Notes: a model not told the origin generated them from the letters alone. Shown: positions 35,491-45,021, numbered from the stretch's first letter. The stretch: 64,000 nt of DNA from Methanobacteriota archaeon (GCA_023399215.1 JAEWQJ010000047.1:1-64000), one strand, 5' to 3'. Numbers and translations: made by a program.

Positions 35491-36945
35491 TTAACTTTTA
35501 ATTTTCTTTTTCACAGCTGTAGCTGCATTTTCCGGGGAGTCAGTTTCCCAGAGTTTTCTGACCTTAGCACTCCTGAGGGCTGGCATTAAAGCCTCAAGCT
35601 TTGCCTGCACGGCTGCAAGCATTTCCTCGTCAACTCCGGGGGGTGTTATGCCCATGAACTTCTGGGCTTTAAAGGTCTCGGTTTCCCTGGATACTGCACG
35701 GTCGACTCCTCTCCTTACTCCAGTTTTCAGGGACTCGATTGCATCCTTCCACTGGGTAGCCCAGGGTGCATCAGGAATTTCGGTGTGGTGGACATCGGTC
35801 CTGTCCACTTTAATGGCATCTAAATGACATGCTTTCACACAGGCTCCACAATAGGTACAGAAATCCTCCTTAAAAGCAATTTTTCTCGGGTCTTCAGGAT
35901 CTGTAGGCACATACCAGAGCTTGGAAGGACAGACATTGAAACAACCGCGGCAGCCCTGAGGATCGCATTCCTTCAGGTTTGTCTCAATAAGGGCCAGTCC
36001 TCCTTCCATGGGTTTTTGCAAATCTACGGCTTCATACGGACAGACGGTCTTGCAGCGGGCGCACTGTGTACACTTCAGCTCGTCTATCTTAACATTCCCC
36101 TCAACTTTCGGAGCCTCGCATGGGCGTTCCCCTTTAACCTTTATTGCTTCTTCAGGGCAGATGTCCTGACAGAGTACACAATAATCGCATTTATCCTCGT
36201 CCACAAGGATCTGCTCGAAAGGCACGGGATTATCAGGTGTGGGTTCACGCTCGAGAAGGATGAAAGCTTCACAGAACCGGGCACAGATTCCACAGAAATT
36301 GCACTTTTCAGTGTCAATTTCGATCTCTCCTTCTGCCCCTTCCTTTAAAGGCGCAATCTCTTCTTTTTTCGGAAAAGTAAACTCAACTTCGATCGCATCC
36401 TGAGGGCAGGCTCCCTCACAGAGAGCGCAGGGGAGACATTTTTCGTTAATCTTAACAAAGGCATCGTACTTCGGATACCGTTTCTCATCAGGAACTTCAC
36501 CTACAGCCTCAAAGGTTATAGCATGCACAGGGCAGAGGTTTGAGCACATCCTGCAGAAGGTACATTTCTCAAGGTCCATCATCACCGCAGGCGCATCAAG
36601 CCCGGTTGCAATCTCATGAAGAGGCCCCATTTCAAGCGCTTTTGTTGGGCAAATTTCTGCACAGATTCCACAGCCATTGCAGCGCTTGTAATCATAATCC
36701 AGAGTTTTGATAGATTTCTCGGTTGTCTGTGTATAAATAAAATGGGAGCCCTGAAGGTCCATGCTAGTCGTAACCGTGATCTTTTCCTGGGCTTCATCTT
36801 CAGCAGCCTCTGGAGCTTCAGCTTCGAGATCCTCGGCTTCAAAATCCTCGGGCTCAGTGGCTTCAGGTTCCATAACTTCGTTTTCTTCGACCCCGCAGCA
36901 GCCTCTGCAGATGTGAGCTTCCCGCTCAGTGTGCTCCTCGCTCAT
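35491..36945 (-). CDS. Polyferredoxin with eight 4Fe-4S motifs, partner of HdrA2
   Basis: A 484-residue electron-transfer protein. After an acidic, Glu-rich N-terminus (about 1-55) eight CxxCxxCxxxC motifs follow: CNGCGICAEICP, CTFCRMCSNLCP, CLPCALCEGACP, CNFCGICARFCE, CDYCVLCQDICP, CTQCARCKTVCP, CDPQGCRGCFNVCP and CTYCGACVKACH. The fourth and eighth have Glu or His in place of the usual Pro. The last about 100 residues have no cysteines. Its ATG overlaps the hdrA2 stop region (GAGGAGGTG within the hdrA2 tail serves as Shine-Dalgarno), so it is translationally coupled. It likely relays electrons between HdrA2 and soluble ferredoxin or another donor, in the cytoplasm. Confidence 0.92.
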   Translation of the reverse strand: MSEEHTEREAHICRGCCGVEENEVMEPEATEPEDFEAEDLEAEAPEAAEDEAQEKITVTTSMDLQGSHFIYTQTTEKSIKTLDYDYKRCNGCGICAEICPTKALEMGPLHEIATGLDAPAVMMDLEKCTFCRMCSNLCPVHAITFEAVGEVPDEKRYPKYDAFVKINEKCLPCALCEGACPQDAIEVEFTFPKKEEIAPLKEGAEGEIEIDTEKCNFCGICARFCEAFILLEREPTPDNPVPFEQILVDEDKCDYCVLCQDICPEEAIKVKGERPCEAPKVEGNVKIDELKCTQCARCKTVCPYEAVDLQKPMEGGLALIETNLKECDPQGCRGCFNVCPSKLWYVPTDPEDPRKIAFKEDFCTYCGACVKACHLDAIKVDRTDVHHTEIPDAPWATQWKDAIESLKTGVRRGVDRAVSRETETFKAQKFMGITPPGVDEEMLAAVQAKLEALMPALRSAKVRKLWETDSPENAATAVKKKIKS

Positions 36946-39323
36946 TATGCCACCTCCTCAGGTTCGGCTTCGGGTTCTCCAAGCTTGAGTTCGGTTCCTA
37001 TGGGTCCGATTTCCTCAAGTTCCTTTACAAATTCGGTAATTGTGTTTGAGAAACGTTCTCCTTCGGCAGCCGAGATCCAGAGGGTCCTTAGCCGTCTGGG
37101 GTCAAGTCCGATTTCCTTTATAACTTCCTTTAAGACATCCATCCTCTGTTTTGCGTCAAAGTTCCCATGGATGTAGTGACACTCGTCCATTCTGCAGCCC
37201 GCAACAAGCACTCCGTCGGCTCCGCCTTTTAAGGCTTCAAGCACGAATTCCGGATTTACCCTTGCCGAGCACATAGTACGGATAACCCTGATGTTTGTCG
37301 GGTAATGGAGCCTTGACATCCCGGTCAGGTCTGCACAGGCGTAACTGCACCAGTTGCAGAGGAAAGCCACAACGAACGGACTCTGGGACCTGTGCGCAGT
37401 TGCAGCCCGAACCTGAGCAAAAATCTGTTCGTTTTCGAAGTTCCGCATCTGGATTGCCCCTGCAGGGCATGCAGCACTGCAGTCTCCGCAGCCGTAACAT
37501 GAAACCTCGTCTACAACAGCTTTTTTATTTTCGATCTTGATCTTCCCGAATTTACAGACATCAAGACAGGTCCGGCACCCAATGCACTTTTCTGGATCAA
37601 CATGGGCTCCCATGGGATCGGCTTCAAGCTCTCCTGTCCCGAGGAGCTGCATAACCTTGGATGCACATGCACTTCCCTGGGCAATCGAAACCTGGATCTC
37701 TTTAGGTCCTGAGGCGCAGCCTGCAAGGAAAACTCCGCTGACCGGAGCATCTACAGGGCGCATTTTCGGGTGGGCACTTGCAAAGAACCTGTCAGGCCGC
37801 CGGGCGAGATTTAGCATCCGGCCTATGCCTTCTGCTGACTTGCTGGGCTCATAGCCCGTTGAAAGCACGACAAGATCACAGGCCTCTTCTTCGATCCGGG
37901 ATTCCAGGGTATTTTCATAACGGAGTACAGGCCTGCTGTCTTCGCCTGCGTAAATTTCGGCAACTTTTCCCCGAATAAAATCAACGCCCATAGACTGCGT
38001 CCTTGTATAGTATTCCTCATACATCTCCCCTGCAGCCCTGATGTCAATGTAGTGAATTGTGATCTCAGTATCAGGATAACGTTCCTTAACCATCTGGGAA
38101 TTCTTAAGTGCGGCCATGCAGCAAACCCTTGAGCAGTATTCATTGCCAACGGTTTTATCTCTTGACCCGACACATTGAATGAACGAAACGCTTTTTGGTG
38201 GTTTGCCTGTGGAAGGCACTATGACTCTTCCGCCTGTAGGCCCTGCAGAGTTAAGCATACGCTCAAGCTGCATATTTGTTATAACATCAGGATATTTCCC
38301 AAATCCGTACTCCTTTTTCCGTGATGCATCAAAGAGCTGATAACCTGTTGAAACAATAACTGCTCCGGCTTCAAACTCAATCTCTTCAGGTTTTTGCTCG
38401 TAATCCACAGCATCGGCAGGGCAGGCCTGTAAACATAGCCCGCAGCCTACACAGTGGTCAGGGTCTATAAGCACTACCTGAGGAACGGACTGGGGGATTG
38501 GCATATATATGGCTCTGGTCTTTCCGACCCCATAATTCATAGGGTTCTCGATTTCTACTGGGCAAACCGCAGAGCAGAGGTCAACACAACCTTTGCATTT
38601 GTCTTCAAGTATGAACCTTGGCTTGCGTGTGACTTTTACATGGAATTTGCCGACGGACCCGGAAATATCAGTAACTTCGGAATATGTGTAAAGGGTAATA
38701 TTCGGATGGTTCTGAACTTCTGTCATTTTAGGGGCAAGCACACAGATGGAGCAGTCATTTGTAGGAAAGACCTCATTCATCAGAGCCATTTTGCCTCCGA
38801 TTGTGGACTCTTTTTCTACCATTGTGACTGGAAAGCCGGCTTCAGCAAGGTTCAGGGCTGCTTCGATTCCTGCGACTCCTCCTCCTATAATAAGAACGTT
38901 CCTGCTGGCTTTGGAACTTGTTGCACTCAGCTCCTTGAGGAATTTTGCCTTTGCAACTCCCATCCTTATAAGGTCAAAAGCCTTCTGGGTCGCCATCTGG
39001 GGGTCATCGGCGTGCACCCAGGAGCACTGCTCCCTTATATTTACTATTTCCATAAGATAAGGGTTAAGCCCGGCTTTTTCCATTACATGCCTGAAGGTCT
39101 TTTCATGCAGCCTTGGGGAGCAGGCAGCTATTACAACCCTGTCGATTTTATTTTCTTTTATATCCTTAATGATGCCTTCCTGTCCGGAATCGGAACATAG
39201 AAACTGTACTTCCCGGGCGAGCACCACATCTTCCAGTTTAGCCGCCATTTCCTGCAGAGCTAATACATCTATAACTCCAGCAATATTTAACCCGCAGTGG
39301 CAAATGTAGACTCCGATTCGCAT
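36945..39323 (-). CDS. hdrA2: Heterodisulfide reductase subunit HdrA2 fused to an MvhD domain
   Basis: A 792-residue flavoprotein. The N-terminus MRIGVYICHCGLNIAG and CSPRLHEKTFRHVM are the HdrA start. The FAD site is VLIIGGGVAGIEAALNLAEA (about 145-165). Four 4Fe-4S motifs are CKGCVDLCSAVCP, CVGCGLCLQACP, CIGCRTCLDVCK and CYGCGDCSAACP. The last about 140 residues (FLCNWCSYACADLTGMSRL and GCRMDECHY) form an MvhD domain, normally a separate hydrogenase subunit. This architecture is that of HdrA2, which bifurcates electrons between F420 or ferredoxin and CoM-S-S-CoB together with HdrB2C2. No hdrB or hdrC gene is in the window. The start ATG 39323 gives the family N-terminus; an ATG five codons earlier overlaps the Shine-Dalgarno GGAG. 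Confidence 0.94.
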   Translation of the reverse strand: MRIGVYICHCGLNIAGVIDVLALQEMAAKLEDVVLAREVQFLCSDSGQEGIIKDIKENKIDRVVIAACSPRLHEKTFRHVMEKAGLNPYLMEIVNIREQCSWVHADDPQMATQKAFDLIRMGVAKAKFLKELSATSSKASRNVLIIGGGVAGIEAALNLAEAGFPVTMVEKESTIGGKMALMNEVFPTNDCSICVLAPKMTEVQNHPNITLYTYSEVTDISGSVGKFHVKVTRKPRFILEDKCKGCVDLCSAVCPVEIENPMNYGVGKTRAIYMPIPQSVPQVVLIDPDHCVGCGLCLQACPADAVDYEQKPEEIEFEAGAVIVSTGYQLFDASRKKEYGFGKYPDVITNMQLERMLNSAGPTGGRVIVPSTGKPPKSVSFIQCVGSRDKTVGNEYCSRVCCMAALKNSQMVKERYPDTEITIHYIDIRAAGEMYEEYYTRTQSMGVDFIRGKVAEIYAGEDSRPVLRYENTLESRIEEEACDLVVLSTGYEPSKSAEGIGRMLNLARRPDRFFASAHPKMRPVDAPVSGVFLAGCASGPKEIQVSIAQGSACASKVMQLLGTGELEADPMGAHVDPEKCIGCRTCLDVCKFGKIKIENKKAVVDEVSCYGCGDCSAACPAGAIQMRNFENEQIFAQVRAATAHRSQSPFVVAFLCNWCSYACADLTGMSRLHYPTNIRVIRTMCSARVNPEFVLEALKGGADGVLVAGCRMDECHYIHGNFDAKQRMDVLKEVIKEIGLDPRRLRTLWISAAEGERFSNTITEFVKELEEIGPIGTELKLGEPEAEPEEVA

Positions 39324-39815
39324 AATTGGTGACTCCATATACCTGTGTTTTATGTTGAATGTTAACGATTACATTGTGATCCGTTTTTAACATGTTTTAC
39401 ATATAACTTGAAAGTTATAATTTCTGAGAATTTCTGGACCATAATTCAGAACCGTGTATCCAGGACATATTACCATACAGAAAAGTCAGGTTGGTACAGC
39501 TGATCAACAAAGACTTTTTTGAACTGAGAGGGATTTTATCATTTCAAGTTCATGAATTTGCTAATACCAGTTAAGTTATTACTTATCAATTAATTTGTTA
39601 CTCAGTTGTGAATTAGGCACCCAGACAAAAGTCAGTTACTTTTATATATCGCTATACATTATCTTTAGAACTAAATAAAAATATAGGTGTTTTGTACAAA
39701 ATCAAAACCTTTATTTTATAAGGCTTTTTTCTAAATTTACTGAAATTGATTAAATATTTTAAAACTCAGATTATTTCCAGTATCTCCAAATGCCAGGTTT
39801 CATTAATTTTTTTTG

Positions 39816-39975
39816 TTAGCTAGTTTTTTATCTAGTTTTTTATATGGTTTTAATCTGGCTTTAATCTGGTTTTTGTTAGTTAGCTTTCATTAGCTAGCTT
39901 TTGATCTAGTTTTTTTATATGGTTTTAATCTGGTTTTAATCTGGTTTTTGTTAGTTAGCTTTCATTAGCTAGCTT
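39816..39975. repeat. About 85-base imperfect tandem duplication
   Basis: Built of sub-units ATGGTTTTAATCTGG, GTTTTTGTTAGTTAGCTT and TCATTAGCTAGCTT occurring in the same order twice. Confidence 0.7.
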
Positions 39976-40429
39976 CCTTTGGTTCTTTAATTAGTTAGTT
40001 TATGTCAGTTATATTAGTGGACTTTCGTTAACTGGGTTTTGTAAATTGGTTTTTATTTATACAACAGAGTTTAACAGTTTAGTTAATGATAGAGTTTAAT
40101 AATTTAGTTACGTGATAAAACATAACAGTTTATTTATATATTAAAATTTATATTTATTGGTATATTAACTTTCTTGTTCACTCCAAAATAATTAATTAAC
40201 CAGAGGTTAATTTTATAGCCTAGCTTTAGAATTTTAACTCCGTTTTGACTTATCCGCAGTTTGACTGATAGTTGCCAGATAACAGACAAAAGCCTTAACA
40301 TCGTTAGCTTTACCTTATTACCGAAGTTTTACTAATTGATTTATAGTTTGAGAACTTAATGCGTAATCGATAGACCAGCTTCAACTTGACAACTCAAGAA
40401 AAGCCATAATGGTAAATTGATGATAGGGG

Positions 40430-40615
40430 CGCTAATGGGATGAAATCGGTTTTACTGGACGCTAAGTGAGATAAAATTGATTATATGAACATGAGTGAGA
40501 AAAACTGGTTGTATGAGCGTAAGTGAGATAAAATTGATTACATGGACGTGAGTGAGATAAGTGAGATAAAATTGATTATGTGAGCATGAGTGAGATAAAA
40601 CTGGCTATACTGCGC
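40430..40615. repeat. Degenerate 33-37-base tandem repeat, about 5 copies
   Basis: Core GTGAGATAAAATTGATTA with a variable ATGAGCATGA part. A related degenerate repeat (GAGCATGATCGGGATTGAGA) is at 48478-48568. Confidence 0.65.
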
Positions 40616-40933
40616 TGAATCACTTAATTTCTGCAGGACAAGGTATTTCTATAAATAGCCTTAAACAAAAATATATATTAATAACCTTACAGGTGAAGGT
40701 GACGCTAAATACTCAGGTTATTCTCACAAGTGTTTCGTAAAACTTAAAAGTCTCAGTATACTTGTCTCAGTATACTTTATTCTAGTATACTTCCTAATAT
40801 TCCCATTTTATAAACAGCTCACATAGTTTCACATATTATTCACATATTATTTACACATGATTAACACATGACTTACATATTATTCTCATCAAGGTTCAGG
40901 ATTGCTTCAATTTAAAGCGAAGGAGCTCTTTGT

Positions 40934-41215
40934 ATGACTGATCATAATGAATTAAAACAGAAAATGTATGAATGGACTCAGAAATATGCAGAAAAAGCAG
41001 GGTACAGGCTTAATCCGGATAAAGAAGCTCTTGATTATGTGCTTGATGGACTTACAGTTAAGCTTGAGAAATTCGGAAGGCGCTACTGTCCCTGCAGAAT
41101 AGTTACCGGAGATGAAAAAGAAGATAGAAAGATTGTATGTCCCTGCATTTATCATAAAGAAGAAGTTGAAAGGGACGGAAACTGCCACTGCGAACTTTTC
41201 TTCAAAGCGAATTAA
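40934..41215 (+). CDS. Ferredoxin:thioredoxin reductase catalytic subunit (FTR beta-like)
   Basis: A 93-residue protein with the complete FTR pattern: YCPCRIVTGDEKEDRKIVCP (about 51-70), then CIYH and NCHCELF near the end. The CPC, CPCIYH and CHC cysteines ligate one 4Fe-4S cluster and form the redox disulfide. It transfers electrons from ferredoxin to thioredoxin, linking the low-potential pool to thiol regulation. AAGGAG lies 8 bases before ATG 40934. No separate thioredoxin or FTR alpha gene is adjacent; methanogen FTRs commonly lack the plant-type variable subunit. Confidence 0.92.
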   Translation: MTDHNELKQKMYEWTQKYAEKAGYRLNPDKEALDYVLDGLTVKLEKFGRRYCPCRIVTGDEKEDRKIVCPCIYHKEEVERDGNCHCELFFKAN

Positions 41216-41820
41216 TTGAGCTCAGTGGATTCGGTTTGCCTGCAAAGAGGCTTTATTGGTCTATTTTCGAAGATAAGGGAAGTTAATTTGTAAGATCTTC
41301 TGACCTGAAAGGCCCGGAAACAAAAGACTATGTACCTGAGAGCATCAAAATATTAAGGCTTGTCCGCAGCCTTTTTCAAAAAAGACTTGAGCAAAAACCT
41401 TTTCTCAAAAGGTTTTATCGAAAACCCTTAGCAGTGGTGTGATCGCACTCCTTCTTAAAAAAGGTTTGACTACAACCTCTTTGAAAAAAAGTTTGAACTC
41501 AATTTTTCCGGGAGAAAGTTTGACCAATGGCCTACATGGCGTGATAAAATGGCGTAAAGGCTTGAATAAAACAGTGTATAAATTTTGATAAAAATCTTTA
41601 CTGCAATTTAAAAGTAACACTGAAAACAAAAAAGCGAGAGTTTAAGGAAGATTACTTAGATATATTTAATTAAAGGTTATATAACATACGTTTTCAGTGA
41701 CACGCTTAATGTGACACGCTTAATGTGACACGCTTAATCTTGCTTTTTAATTATACTTCTTAACCTTCATACTCTTTAATGAAAAACTGACATAAAAATT
41801 TGACTCAAGGGTGACCTGTA
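41216..41820. other. Spacer upstream of the fwd genes with repeats
   Basis: Contains several AAAAGGTTT/AAAAAGTTTGA-like dispersed short repeats (41390-41530) and three copies of GTGACACGCTTAAT at 41697-41738. TTTAATTATACTTCTTAA at 41745-41762 may include the fwd promoter. Confidence 0.5.
41697..41738. repeat. 14-base tandem repeat, 3 copies
   Basis: GTGACACGCTTAAT three times, about 80 bases upstream of fwdG. Confidence 0.9.
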
Positions 41821-42285
41821 ATGACAAATGCAATGGAACTCTATCAGATGCTTCCAAAGACTAACTGCAAAAAGTGCGGAAAAACCTCTTGTATGGCGTT
41901 TGCAGTAGCTCTCATGGCCCACGAGCTCACACCCGAGGATTGCCCGCCTCTTAAAGATGAAACAAAGTATAGAGAAAGCTATGAAAAGATAAGTGAACTC
42001 TTCAAACCTTCTGAAAGCGCAACTGAAACCGGGCTTATAGTGCATGAAGACTTATGTTTTGGCTGTGGAAACTGTGTGGTTGCCTGTCCTCCTAATGTAG
42101 CTAATGATCCACACGGAATAGGCTCGGGAAAAGCCCCTACGAATCCTAATAAATTAGTCCTGGCCGTAGAAGACGGCATTGTAAAAGCACAGAACTTAGG
42201 GGAATGCCGCCGCTTCGGAAAAAACAAAATTCTATGTAATGGCTGTATAGTAACCTGCCCTGTAGAGGCAATCGAGTTTGTGTGA
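41821..42285 (+). CDS. fwdG: Fe-S subunit of the formylmethanofuran dehydrogenase operon (FwdG-like)
   Basis: A 154-residue iron-sulfur protein. The N-terminus is an FeS domain (MLPKTNCKKCGKTSCMAFAV, then EDCPPL; four Cys of the CxxCxxxxC...C type). A ferredoxin domain follows: CFGCGNCVVACPPNV (about 80) and, after a 45-residue insert, CNGCIVTCPVEAIEFV. It likely shuttles electrons between ferredoxin and the FwdB active site. GGTGA precedes ATG 41821. fwdB begins 10 bases downstream, so they form an operon. The name fwdG follows the gene order; it could equally be called fwdF-like. Confidence 0.82.
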   Translation: MTNAMELYQMLPKTNCKKCGKTSCMAFAVALMAHELTPEDCPPLKDETKYRESYEKISELFKPSESATETGLIVHEDLCFGCGNCVVACPPNVANDPHGIGSGKAPTNPNKLVLAVEDGIVKAQNLGECRRFGKNKILCNGCIVTCPVEAIEFV

Positions 42286-42295
42286 GGAAGCGGAT

Positions 42296-43543
42296 ATGGA
42301 GAAAAACTATCATGTATGCACAGGCTGTGGACTCCTCTGTGACGATATTGAGGTTGAGTCCGAAAATAACATTGTGAATAAAGTTTATACAGCCTGCAGA
42401 GTAGGAGTCGCCCATATGAAGGAAGCAAAAAGGGGCGAAGCAGAGTTTCTGATTGATAATAAGTCTGTAGATGAAGCTACTGCTATCAGTGAGGCTGCAT
42501 CGATCCTTAAAAACGCCAGAAATCCTCTGATCTTCGGGCTTGGGACTTCTACCAGTGAAACCCAAAAAATAGCAATTGAGCTTGCAAAGAAAATCAACGC
42601 TACTCTTGATGATACATCTTCGTTCTGCCTGGGTCCTCTAGCTGAGGCTCTCATTCAGGATAAGCTTAAGACCTGTACTCTTGATGATGTAAGGAATAAA
42701 GCTGATGTTATTATATACTGGGGAACAGATCCATCGGACTCTCATCCTCGCCTTCTTTCGAAGTATTCCTACTTCCCCAGAGGAATGGAAAAGCAGAGGG
42801 GATGGGAAGAAGAAAGGACAGCCATAGCAATCGATGTCCGGAAGTCACATACCGCAAAGATCTGTGGGAACTATTTCTTCCAGATTCCTCCAAAAGGAGA
42901 TGCAGAATTTATCAATGCCATGATTTCAGGACTTTCGGGAAAGCTTCCCAAAACCTCCTACAATTACCCGCCTAAAAAAATCCTTGAGCTGGCAAACATC
43001 CTTAAAGGAGCAAAGTTCGGAGTAATTTTTGTAGGACGCGGGCTTATTTACTCGCTTGAAAACCTTGAACCTCTTTTCAAGCTTATGAAAATCCTGAATG
43101 AGAAAGCAAATTTCCATCTCATACCAATGGTAAGCAGCTCTAATACAATGGGCTTTAATGAAAACCTCTTTGCAGAAACTGGATACGTGAACAGTGTAAA
43201 GTTCGAAAATGGGACTGCAAAACATGGGCCCAAGTACTCAGTAGTTGAGTCTCTTAAAGCAAAAACTGTGGATGCAGCTCTTATAATAGGTTCGGACCCG
43301 CTTTTATTCCTTCCAGGGTCTATTGCAAAGAACATGCTGGAGATTCCTGTTATCTCGATGAACCATTGCGAAACCCTGACTTCAAAGCACTCAAAGGTCT
43401 ACATCAATACCGCAATAAATGGGGTAGAGGCAGGTGGAAGTTCCACACGCATGGATAGAGTTAAAGTGAGCTTTGAGCCTGTAATTGAGACTAATCACCC
43501 GTCTGAGGAAGTAATTCTCAAGAAAATAATGGAGGCACTCTGA
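42296..43543 (+). CDS. fwdB: Formylmethanofuran dehydrogenase subunit B
   Basis: A 415-residue catalytic subunit of the enzyme that reduces CO2 to formylmethanofuran (or the reverse in methylotrophic growth). It has the N-terminal 4Fe-4S site HVCTGCGLLCDDIEVE, the metal-pterin region LIFGLGTSTSETQKIAIEL, a conserved Cys in DDTSSFCLGPLAEA (likely the tungsten/molybdenum ligand; no selenocysteine codon), YWGTDPSDSHPRLLSKY, and ALIIGSDPLLFLPGSIA. ATG 42296 follows GAGGAAG, which overlaps the fwdG stop. It overlaps fwdD by one base (TGATG). Whether it is the tungsten or molybdenum isoenzyme cannot be told from sequence here. Confidence 0.92.
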   Translation: MEKNYHVCTGCGLLCDDIEVESENNIVNKVYTACRVGVAHMKEAKRGEAEFLIDNKSVDEATAISEAASILKNARNPLIFGLGTSTSETQKIAIELAKKINATLDDTSSFCLGPLAEALIQDKLKTCTLDDVRNKADVIIYWGTDPSDSHPRLLSKYSYFPRGMEKQRGWEEERTAIAIDVRKSHTAKICGNYFFQIPPKGDAEFINAMISGLSGKLPKTSYNYPPKKILELANILKGAKFGVIFVGRGLIYSLENLEPLFKLMKILNEKANFHLIPMVSSSNTMGFNENLFAETGYVNSVKFENGTAKHGPKYSVVESLKAKTVDAALIIGSDPLLFLPGSIAKNMLEIPVISMNHCETLTSKHSKVYINTAINGVEAGGSSTRMDRVKVSFEPVIETNHPSEEVILKKIMEAL

Positions 43544-43941
43544 TGGATTTCGGATCTTTTCTTACAGCTCCCGAAATAAAAGTCAAAGTCATAACTTACA
43601 GGGACATCTTTCAGGATAAGGCTATGCTCGAAAACCGCTTTGGGGACGAATACAAAGACCTATCTGCGATAATAAAGCTGGACCATGCAGATCTCAAACA
43701 GTTGGACGTGAAAAAAGGCGAGACAGTCATTTTAAAAAATTCCTTTGGAAGAGTTGTGGTAAAAGCTATGGAATCTGGATACGAAACTCCTCACAAAGGC
43801 ATCGCATATATGCCCAAAAGCCCCTGGTCCAACATGCTGATCTCAGACGAAACCGGAGGTACAGGGGTACCTAAATTCAAGGATATATCCGTAACCGTTA
43901 CCAGCGCAAAAGGGGAAAAAGTAACAGAACTCATGCTTTAA
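43543..43941 (+). CDS. fwdD: Formylmethanofuran dehydrogenase subunit D
   Basis: A 132-residue molybdopterin-dinucleotide-binding domain, the separate C-terminal piece of the formate dehydrogenase-like catalytic unit. Typical features: ADLKQLDVKKGETVILKNSF (about 50-69), RVVVKAMES and GIAYMPKSPWSNMLI near the end. Its ATG overlaps the fwdB TGA (TGATG), indicating coupling. A hairpin with a T-rich tail follows the stop (43979). fwdA and fwdC are absent, so the operon is the short G-B-D type and must share subunits with another locus. Confidence 0.9.
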   Translation: MDFGSFLTAPEIKVKVITYRDIFQDKAMLENRFGDEYKDLSAIIKLDHADLKQLDVKKGETVILKNSFGRVVVKAMESGYETPHKGIAYMPKSPWSNMLISDETGGTGVPKFKDISVTVTSAKGEKVTELML

Positions 43942-43978
43942 ATGTTTTCCCTGGTAAGGTTAACAAATCCCTTAAAAA

Positions 43979-44016
43979 TTGCCGTAAAAACGGCAAAATT
44001 ATTTTCAATTCTTTTT
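43979..44016 (+). terminator. Hairpin and T-rich tail behind fwdD
   Basis: TTGCCGT AAAA ACGGCAA is a perfect 7-base-pair stem with a 4-base loop, followed by ATTATTTTCAATTCTTTTT, 37 bases behind the fwdD stop. Confidence 0.65.
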
Positions 44017-44048
44017 CATAGTTGGTTAGCTGCAGATTGGATGAAAGC

Positions 44049-44336
44049 ATGGTTGATGTACTTTTAAAATTTACAAAAGTCTTGAAAAACGACACTATTT
44101 TCTACCGCTTTGAAAGTTTTGAAAACGTGGACCCAAGGTGGGAGCTGCCCTGTGAGTATCTTTCAGGACCTCACTTTGCAGCCTGGAATGGTGTTCTTCT
44201 GTATTCTGGTGGAAATAGCATACACACTCTCTGTCCAGAAAACTTGATTTCCTTGAGTGAGTATCAGGAACTGATGGAAATTGTTGAGATTGGGAAAGAA
44301 AGGTTAAGAAAAATAAAGAGCAAAATGAACATCTGA
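44049..44336 (+). CDS. Hypothetical protein (95 residues)
   Basis: The predicted protein begins MVDVLLKFTKVLKNDTIFYR and continues with VDPRWELPCEYLSGPHFAAW, YSGGNSIHTLCPENLISLSEY and a basic helical end. GGATGA lies 5 bases before ATG 44049; an upstream in-frame TTG (44022) has no site. Composition is protein-like, but I do not recognise the family. It is the last gene before 1.4 kb of repeats and element remnants. Confidence 0.5.
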   Translation: MVDVLLKFTKVLKNDTIFYRFESFENVDPRWELPCEYLSGPHFAAWNGVLLYSGGNSIHTLCPENLISLSEYQELMEIVEIGKERLRKIKSKMNI

Positions 44337-44400
44337 GCATTTTCTCAATCAAAGTTGCGCTGGCACACCTCGCTGCAAGCAACGGAGTATGTTCGCGCCA

Positions 44401-44519
44401 CCGCTCCAAATTCCGTTAAAGCACTCCAAATTCTATCAAAGCACTCCAAATTCCATTAAAGCACTTCAAATTCCATTAAAGCACTCCAAATCCATTAAAG
44501 CACTCCAAATCCGTTAAAG
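44401..44519. repeat. 20-base tandem repeat, 6 copies
   Basis: The unit GCACTCCAAATTCCATTAAA shows small variants (one T lost in the last two copies). Confidence 0.92.
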
Positions 44520-44759
44520 TAGACAATAACTCTAAACAATTTAGTTTGAGCAGAAGTTAATAACCGGAAATGGAATTGAGAAATTAGTTCTCATCAACGG
44601 TCATCGGGGAAGTTTTCCATCCCCACAGCAAGTTAGCGGGATATTCGAATGAAATAATAGACACAAAAACTGAGACTTTACCCTATCTTTTTTGACTATG
44701 GATCTCCTCATCATCCTGGGCATTAAGTTTTGCTTATTTTGGTTCTTCGAACCCGTGAT

Positions 44760-44904
44760 AAAACTAACCAGTAAATTGCTGTTAAAGGTACTGATTTTGC
44801 CAGAGGTTCCGCTGCATAACAATGCAGCTGAACTGGCGGCGAGAGCAAATCAGAATAAGAGATGTGAGCTTTTAAACCATAACAGAGGAAGGAACAAAGG
44901 CTAA
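44760..44904 (+). pseudogene. IS66-family transposase remnant
   Basis: The frame KLLLKVLILPEVPLHNNAAE followed by LAARANQNKRC matches the conserved C-terminal block of IS66 transposases (PE.PLHNN.AE.A.R...RKR), the segment with the last catalytic Glu. The rest of the protein is missing or broken, with stops immediately downstream. Confidence 0.6.
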
Positions 44905-45021
44905 ACGTTATGAAGGATGTTGAAATCGAAAGACCATGAAAATAGAAAAGCAGATACTCCAAAAACATATTCGTAATTTTTATAAATAGCCGACTTTTCT
45001 TTTCTTCTTCTTTGCCAGCGA

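Larger units (their letters stand above)
39324..40933. other. 1.6-kb gene-free region with two families of degenerate repeats
   Basis: No coding sequence is supported. 39816-39975 is an imperfect duplication of about 85 bases made of GTTTTAATCTGG and TTAGTTAGCTTTCATTAGCT units. 40430-40615 holds about five degenerate copies of a 33-37-base unit (core GTGAGATAAAATTGATTA then ATGAGCATGA). The ends should carry promoters for hdrA2 (minus) and the FTR gene (plus). Confidence 0.6.

Noticed and set aside
38454..39200. 248-codon plus-strand frame
   Set aside because: Antisense shadow of hdrA2; the hdrA2 frame carries all flavin and Fe-S motifs.
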